From NCBI GenBank assembly GCA_002704755.1, contig PAHC01000010.1, forward strand, positions 45,756-57,275: a stretch of 11,520 bases of DNA. The letters run 5' to 3'. A program made the translations under genes and the position numbers. This DNA comes from Rhodobiaceae bacterium (GTDB taxonomy: Bacteria; Pseudomonadota; Alphaproteobacteria; Rhizobiales; TMED25). Below are positions 7,654 to 11,520 of the stretch, piece after piece; the first letter of the stretch is position 1, and the number at the start of each line of letters is the position of its first letter. The notes below the pieces were generated by a model that saw only the letters and a list, made by a program, of their open reading frames with translations, had not been told where the DNA came from and did not search any database.

Positions 7654-9342
7654 TTATCCCGTATATGCCAATGGCGCTAACGCGTCAACATCAGTGACAA
7701 CATCCAAGATAACGCATTTATCAAGTAATATTGCTTTTTCAAGCGCAGGTTTAAAATCTTTTGGATCTTCAACTCTAATTCCAACGGCACCCATCTGATT
7801 GGCAATTTCAGCAAAATTTACATTATTGAATGTCCACATCTCTCTTGCCTTTTGAGTTTGTGATCCACCATAAACACGGTCAAAACCTCTTTTGGACTGA
7901 TTACCCGCTCCATTATTATTCACAACAATAACTGAATTAATGTTCCACCTAACTGCAGTCTCAATTTCGGCAATATGATACCAAAAACCTGCATCTCCCG
8001 TGAAACAAATGACAGGTCTATCAGGTACTGCGCATTTAACACCTAAAGATGCAGGGAATGCCCAGCCAAGATGCCCAGCTGAACGGATATAATTTTGATC
8101 TGAAGATTTTAAATCAAACATACCTCCCATCCACATACCACCATGTCCTGTATCTACAACTACAAATGAATTATCTGGAAGGTTCAATGATAAATCATGA
8201 CATATTCTTTCTGGTCTTATTGGAATTGCATCAGATGTTAGTAATGGACGAAATTCGTCATACCACTCTTGACAATAACCTTGAATCTCATTTACCCAAT
8301 CTAATCGTTTTTCAGCAGAATTATCATCTACATAATTCAACATTTCTTGGAGAGCATTCTTCGCATCTGACTGAATTCCGACTAGTAAAGGATAATTTCT
8401 TCCAAGCATCTCAGGATCAATATCAATGTGTATTGCTCTTGTACCAATTTTAGGAATAGTCCAAAAATTGGTAATCATACCCCCAAGATCCGTTCCAATA
8501 AAAATTACTAAATCTGCTGCAAGTACCGATTTATTAGCTGAACCACGAGAGTAAGTACCAACTACGCCCACATTTAGAGGGTTGTTTGCATCAATAACAT
8601 CCTTCCCGTTTAATGAAGTAGCCACAGGTATTTTTAACTTTTTTGATATCTCATCAACCAATGAACCAGCTTGTGACCATCTCACGCCACCCCCAATAAC
8701 AAATATTGGTTTTTTCGCATTATTAATAATATCCATTGCTTTTTTAATTGAGCTCAAATCTGGTGAGGGGCGATATGGCGGAACACTAATTGCATTCTCA
8801 TGTATTTCTCGTGGAATTTGTTCATCAAATTGTTCTTGATCTACCTGACCTTCATTACCTTTGAATTGTAGATGAACCGGACCGGGGCAGCCTGAAACAG
8901 ACACTCTGAATGCTTGGTTTAACATATCAGGAAACCTATTTGCACTATCAACAGTTGCGTTTAACTTTGTTACAGGCTCAAAAGCTGGAAGATCATCCAC
9001 CTCTTGGTAAGCTTTTCTAAATTTAGTAGCCTGGTCTCTTCCGCCAGTTAGAGCAACGACTGGTGATTTTGCAAGCCATGCATCACGTAATCCAGCAGCA
9101 AGATTTAATGCTCCAATAATTTGTGCAGCACAGACCCCTGGCCTGCCAGATGCCCGTGCATATCCATCAGCCATGTATGCAGCTGAAGCTTCTCCATGTG
9201 CATGTATTCTTCTTACGTTGGAAATTACTTCTAATTCTGCCATTGTTGTCCTTAGGACAGCCGGCACATGAAAGATATCTGTGACACCATAATCAACCAA
9301 CATCTTTGCCAAGACCTTAGCACCCGTTAATTCATTACTCAT
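7654..9342 (-). CDS. ThDP-requiring enzyme of the acetolactate synthase / carboligase-decarboxylase superfamily
   Basis: This 562-residue protein has the three-domain layout of acetolactate synthase-like ThDP enzymes. The N-terminal pyrimidine-binding domain carries the catalytic glutamate E51 in H-A-H-G-E-A-S-A-A-Y-M-A-D-G-Y. The middle domain (about 190-340) contains I-G-G-G-V-R-W. The C-terminal pyrophosphate-binding domain has G-D-A-G-F (449-453) running to N-N-N (475-477), the Mg/ThDP motif. Members decarboxylate 2-oxo acids, join two carbonyls, or hydrolytically cleave cyclic diketones. It is not a good IlvB: the usual G-x-P-G near residue 25 is H-V-P-A-V-L-R, and no ilvN or ilvC is adjacent. 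Its job in this operon is probably C-C bond cleavage or decarboxylation of a 2-oxo intermediate (inference). AGGAAA precedes the ATG, 18 bp after the cyclase gene. Confidence 0.9.
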   Translation of the reverse strand: MSNELTGAKVLAKMLVDYGVTDIFHVPAVLRTTMAELEVISNVRRIHAHGEASAAYMADGYARASGRPGVCAAQIIGALNLAAGLRDAWLAKSPVVALTGGRDQATKFRKAYQEVDDLPAFEPVTKLNATVDSANRFPDMLNQAFRVSVSGCPGPVHLQFKGNEGQVDQEQFDEQIPREIHENAISVPPYRPSPDLSSIKKAMDIINNAKKPIFVIGGGVRWSQAGSLVDEISKKLKIPVATSLNGKDVIDANNPLNVGVVGTYSRGSANKSVLAADLVIFIGTDLGGMITNFWTIPKIGTRAIHIDIDPEMLGRNYPLLVGIQSDAKNALQEMLNYVDDNSAEKRLDWVNEIQGYCQEWYDEFRPLLTSDAIPIRPERICHDLSLNLPDNSFVVVDTGHGGMWMGGMFDLKSSDQNYIRSAGHLGWAFPASLGVKCAVPDRPVICFTGDAGFWYHIAEIETAVRWNINSVIVVNNNGAGNQSKRGFDRVYGGSQTQKAREMWTFNNVNFAEIANQMGAVGIRVEDPKDFKPALEKAILLDKCVILDVVTDVDALAPLAYTG

Positions 9343-9360
9343 TTTTATTTCCTATTCTAT

Positions 9361-10332
9361 TTATTTAATTGCAAGAGGGTTTATTGGTGTACCAACTGCG
9401 CCTGTTATTGGGATAGATGCAGCAACTAACAAAAACTCATATGTATTATCGGCGAGACAATCCTCTGCAAGATCTTTTAAATAAAACATCTCACCCATTG
9501 TCATTCCTTGAATAGGAATAGTTATCCAATGCCATGGCTGGTTTATCCCGTCTTCACTCTGATTTGGTCTAACTTCACAACCCCAGGTATCACTCGCCAA
9601 CGCGGCTAGCTCAGTTCTTTGAACCCAATCAATAGTATCAAAACCCATACCTGGTGCATCTCCTCCTGGGAATCCATCCCAAGATTCTCTATTGAGACAA
9701 TCCTCCATCTGACCTGTTCTTACAATTACGAAGTCCCCCTTCTTTATCTCAACTGCTTGTTTTTTTGCAGTAAGATCAAGATCTTCACAAGTTATAGCAT
9801 ATCCATCTTCTAATCGCTCTTTTCCAAGCGCTCTTGCCACGTCGAGAAGAACACCCCTTCCTACCATCTTGTCTCTTGTTTTTTCAATACCACATTTTTG
9901 TGCACCAGCTGAAGTGACTTCTCTACAATCATATCCGTTCCACATTTTGTCTTCATAAAACACATGTCCTAGACCATCCCAATGTGTGCACCCATGAGTT
10001 GGCAAAAATACTGTATCATCAGCTGCTCTTATACCCCTCTTATCTAGCACACCCGAATAAGCATCTGTGCCTGTCCTTAGCATTGAATGTATAGGATTTG
10101 TTCTACCCATTGCTGGATATTTTGTTTTTGCACCTTGCGGCCCTTTGTAGTCAAAATTTAATGCGAGTGATATTACCTTTCCTTTCTTAACGAGCTGTGC
10201 AGCGTTTATAATATCTGAAGCATCAACATAATTTAGTGTCCCTATCTCATCATTAGGACCCCATTTCCCCCAATTCTTATACTTCTCAGCTGCTTCAGCA
10301 ATATCGGCTCTAGTAACTTTTTTTTCAGACAT
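9361..10332 (-). CDS. cyclase-family (PF04199, kynurenine formamidase-like) metal-dependent hydrolase
   Basis: This 323-residue soluble protein belongs to the long branch of the cyclase family, which also includes kynurenine formamidase and isatin hydrolase. The metal-binding motif of the family, H-x-G-T-H-x-D-x-P-x-H, appears as H113-G-C-T-H117-W-D119-G-L-G-H123, with all four metal-site residues kept. Family marks further on are G-R-G-V-L-L-D-V-A at 158-166, V-R-T-G-Q at 204-208, S-D-T-W-G-C-E at 247-253 and G-T-P-I-N-P-L-A-I at the C-terminus. Such enzymes hydrolyse an amide, lactam or lactone bond using a Mn or Zn ion, often opening a ring. The substrate is not known. GGGAGGA is a strong ribosome site just before the ATG. 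It sits 19 bp after the alpha/beta-hydrolase and 18 bp before the ThDP gene, so it is very probably co-transcribed. Confidence 0.9.
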   Translation of the reverse strand: MSEKKVTRADIAEAAEKYKNWGKWGPNDEIGTLNYVDASDIINAAQLVKKGKVISLALNFDYKGPQGAKTKYPAMGRTNPIHSMLRTGTDAYSGVLDKRGIRAADDTVFLPTHGCTHWDGLGHVFYEDKMWNGYDCREVTSAGAQKCGIEKTRDKMVGRGVLLDVARALGKERLEDGYAITCEDLDLTAKKQAVEIKKGDFVIVRTGQMEDCLNRESWDGFPGGDAPGMGFDTIDWVQRTELAALASDTWGCEVRPNQSEDGINQPWHWITIPIQGMTMGEMFYLKDLAEDCLADNTYEFLLVAASIPITGAVGTPINPLAIK

Positions 10333-10351
10333 ATTTCCTCCCTATTTATAA

Positions 10352-11419
10352 TTAACCCTTTAGTATTGATGATAACCAATCTGCACTTTGAGTTCTATAT
10401 TTATAGATCCTATTATTTGCTACATGTGTTCCATCTTCAATCATATTAAAAACAACATCACCCTTGACTGCATCTGCAAGTAATTTTGATTCTTCTGGTG
10501 GAACAACTCTATCTAACGCACCTCCAACAATGTATAGCGGGCATTTGATATTTTGTGCGCAACCGGATAAATCCATCCTACTTGCAAAGTCCCTTGCCTC
10601 TTCTTCAGAAGAGCATTTGCTTCTGTGAATGAATGCCTCTTTTGTAAGGCTAGGAATTCTATCAAAAATATTATTCCAATTGAAAGGTCCTGTAAGTGAG
10701 ATACAAGCTTTTAGACGATCATCAAATGAAGCTGCTCTTGGAGCATAGTAACCACCCAAACTCACACCCCATACAGCAATTTTTTTTGGATTAATATCAC
10801 TTCTTGTTTCTAAATAATCAATGACAGCCGAGACGGGCCCTTCATATTCTGGGCATATAGCTGCATCATATTCTGCTTCTCCTTGTCCTGGTCCATCAAA
10901 TGTTAGTGTTGCAATTCCTCTCTCAAGAAAGACCTTTTCATTTGTTTCCATCTCCTCTTTTGCGGAATCTAATCCCATACACATTATTAAAACTGGAGGA
11001 TTTTCAACGTTATTTGGTTTTCTCAGGTTACCCTGCATATGTATATTATTCCAACTTATGCTAACTCTCTCACCAAAAGGGTTTGCTAATGACATAGATT
11101 TTTTATGGTATTCAACAGCAAAATTATGTGTTTTTTTCATTATATCAGGTTTGTGTACAAACAAAAACTTCCCAAAATGACAACAAACAGCAGCAGTATT
11201 GTAGTGTTCTGAAGCACTTAAATTAAATCCTTCAGCGCTTGCGTTATCACCAAGTAATGCATGGATGTGACCTTTATTCTCCCATGCCTCACACCATTCA
11301 TCCCATTTATTAATTTGCGCAGAAACATCATTAAAATCTGCTAATGGCACCCCATTTGATACAAATCTATATGACCAATGTGAAACTGCAGTTTGTAGCT
11401 TGCTATCTTTACTTTCCAT
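10352..11419 (-). CDS. alpha/beta-hydrolase, FrsA / 2,6-dihydroxypseudooxynicotine hydrolase-like
   Basis: This 355-residue protein has a helical N-terminal segment (about 1-110) followed by an alpha/beta-hydrolase core. In the core, F-D-G-P-G-Q-G-E lies at 174-181, the nucleophile elbow G-V-S-L-G-G at 218-223 gives S220, A-L-D-R-V-V-P gives D303, and D-G-T-H-V gives H332, a complete triad. No signal peptide is seen, so it is cytoplasmic. The N-terminal cap plus the D-G-P-G-Q-G-E motif is typical of the group around 2,6-dihydroxypseudooxynicotine hydrolase, which cleaves a C-C bond beside a ketone in nicotine breakdown. Esterase-type relatives also exist, so a C-C hydrolase role is only a possibility. 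It is the first gene of the run; only a weak GGGA precedes its ATG. Confidence 0.88.
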   Translation of the reverse strand: MESKDSKLQTAVSHWSYRFVSNGVPLADFNDVSAQINKWDEWCEAWENKGHIHALLGDNASAEGFNLSASEHYNTAAVCCHFGKFLFVHKPDIMKKTHNFAVEYHKKSMSLANPFGERVSISWNNIHMQGNLRKPNNVENPPVLIMCMGLDSAKEEMETNEKVFLERGIATLTFDGPGQGEAEYDAAICPEYEGPVSAVIDYLETRSDINPKKIAVWGVSLGGYYAPRAASFDDRLKACISLTGPFNWNNIFDRIPSLTKEAFIHRSKCSSEEEARDFASRMDLSGCAQNIKCPLYIVGGALDRVVPPEESKLLADAVKGDVVFNMIEDGTHVANNRIYKYRTQSADWLSSILKG

Positions 11420-11460
11420 TTGAAAAATCCCAATTATGTGTAATAAATATTTCTAAAAAC

Positions 11461-11497
11461 ATTATAAATTTTTATAGTATATTAAAATAAAGAACAA
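11461..11497 (-). promoter_or_regulatory. AT-rich promoter region of the operon (weak candidate)
   Basis: The stretch upstream of the first operon gene must hold its promoter unless the transcript starts outside. On the minus strand there is TTGTTC (11497-11492), TATAAA (11476-11471, only 15 nt spacer) and a perfect TATAAT (11466-11461) without a good -35. A 6-bp inverted repeat, TATAAA-tt-TTTATA, lies at 11463-11476 and could be an operator or chance. Confidence 0.25.
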
Positions 11498-11520
11498 TGG
11501 GAAAAATATATAAAGTCATA
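11497..11520 (+). CDS. possible start of a divergent gene (first eight codons only)
   Basis: An ATG on the plus strand opens a frame, M-G-K-I-Y-K-V-I, that runs off the right edge. The basic-then-hydrophobic beginning would suit a Rossmann-fold oxidoreductase, but eight residues cannot identify anything. A weak purine run (AAAGAA) precedes it. If real, it is divergent from the operon across a 77-bp shared promoter region. Confidence 0.22.

Noticed and set aside
8049..8453. Plus-strand open frame of 134 codons; similar ones at 4461-4856, 3961-4311 and 10821-11180.
   Set aside because: All are antisense to well-supported genes with intact motifs, lack a ribosome site, and their translations show no domain; they are shadows of minus-strand coding.
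7654..9342. ThDP gene as biosynthetic acetolactate synthase (ilvB) or sulfoacetaldehyde acetyltransferase (xsc).
   Set aside because: No ilvN/ilvC or pta/tau genes are adjacent, and the N-terminal G-x-P-G region differs. The superfamily is clear, but neither name can be supported.

Overview
This window is low-GC, densely packed bacterial DNA. Nearly every gene lies on the minus strand, so the text below reads from right (high coordinates) to left. The AT-rich composition, very short intergenic gaps, small intergenic SD motifs and the form of the initiator tRNA fit a streamlined, probably marine, alphaproteobacterium. That placement is an inference from style and gene families, because no taxonomic marker gene other than the tRNA is present.

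Layout on the minus strand. A run of eight tightly spaced genes (11419 down to 1925) looks like one catabolic operon. In order these are: an alpha/beta-hydrolase of the FrsA / 2,6-dihydroxypseudooxynicotine hydrolase type; a cyclase-family (PF04199) metal hydrolase; a large ThDP enzyme of the acetolactate synthase/carboligase superfamily; an M24 'pita-bread' hydrolase with an altered metal site; E1-alpha, E1-beta and E2 of an acetoin-dehydrogenase-like 2-oxo acid dehydrogenase complex; and a beta-hydroxyacid (3-hydroxyisobutyrate-type) dehydrogenase. Gaps are 11-19 bp, E1-alpha and E1-beta overlap by 13 bp, and the only larger gap is 94 bp before the M24 gene. No E3 (dihydrolipoamide dehydrogenase), regulator or dedicated transporter is visible inside the run. 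The operon is followed by an initiator tRNA (1862-1786), an MFS exporter-like gene (1717-503), and the N-terminal part of a TauE/SafE-family permease running off the left edge (338-1). At the far right there may be the first eight codons of a divergent gene.

How the genes may work together (inference): two hydrolases able to open a ring or cleave an acyl/C-C bond, a ThDP 2-oxo acid or diketone enzyme, a C-N/amide-type M24 hydrolase, a hydroxyacid dehydrogenase and an oxidative decarboxylase making acyl-CoA together resemble a complete route from a cyclic or amidated substrate to central metabolism. The substrate cannot be read from the sequence. The points most worth a second look are the M24 protein with Cys in place of a metal-ligand Asp, the E2 with an eroded E3-binding motif, the overall gene combination, and the initiator tRNA with an A:U pair in its otherwise G:C anticodon-stem triplet.
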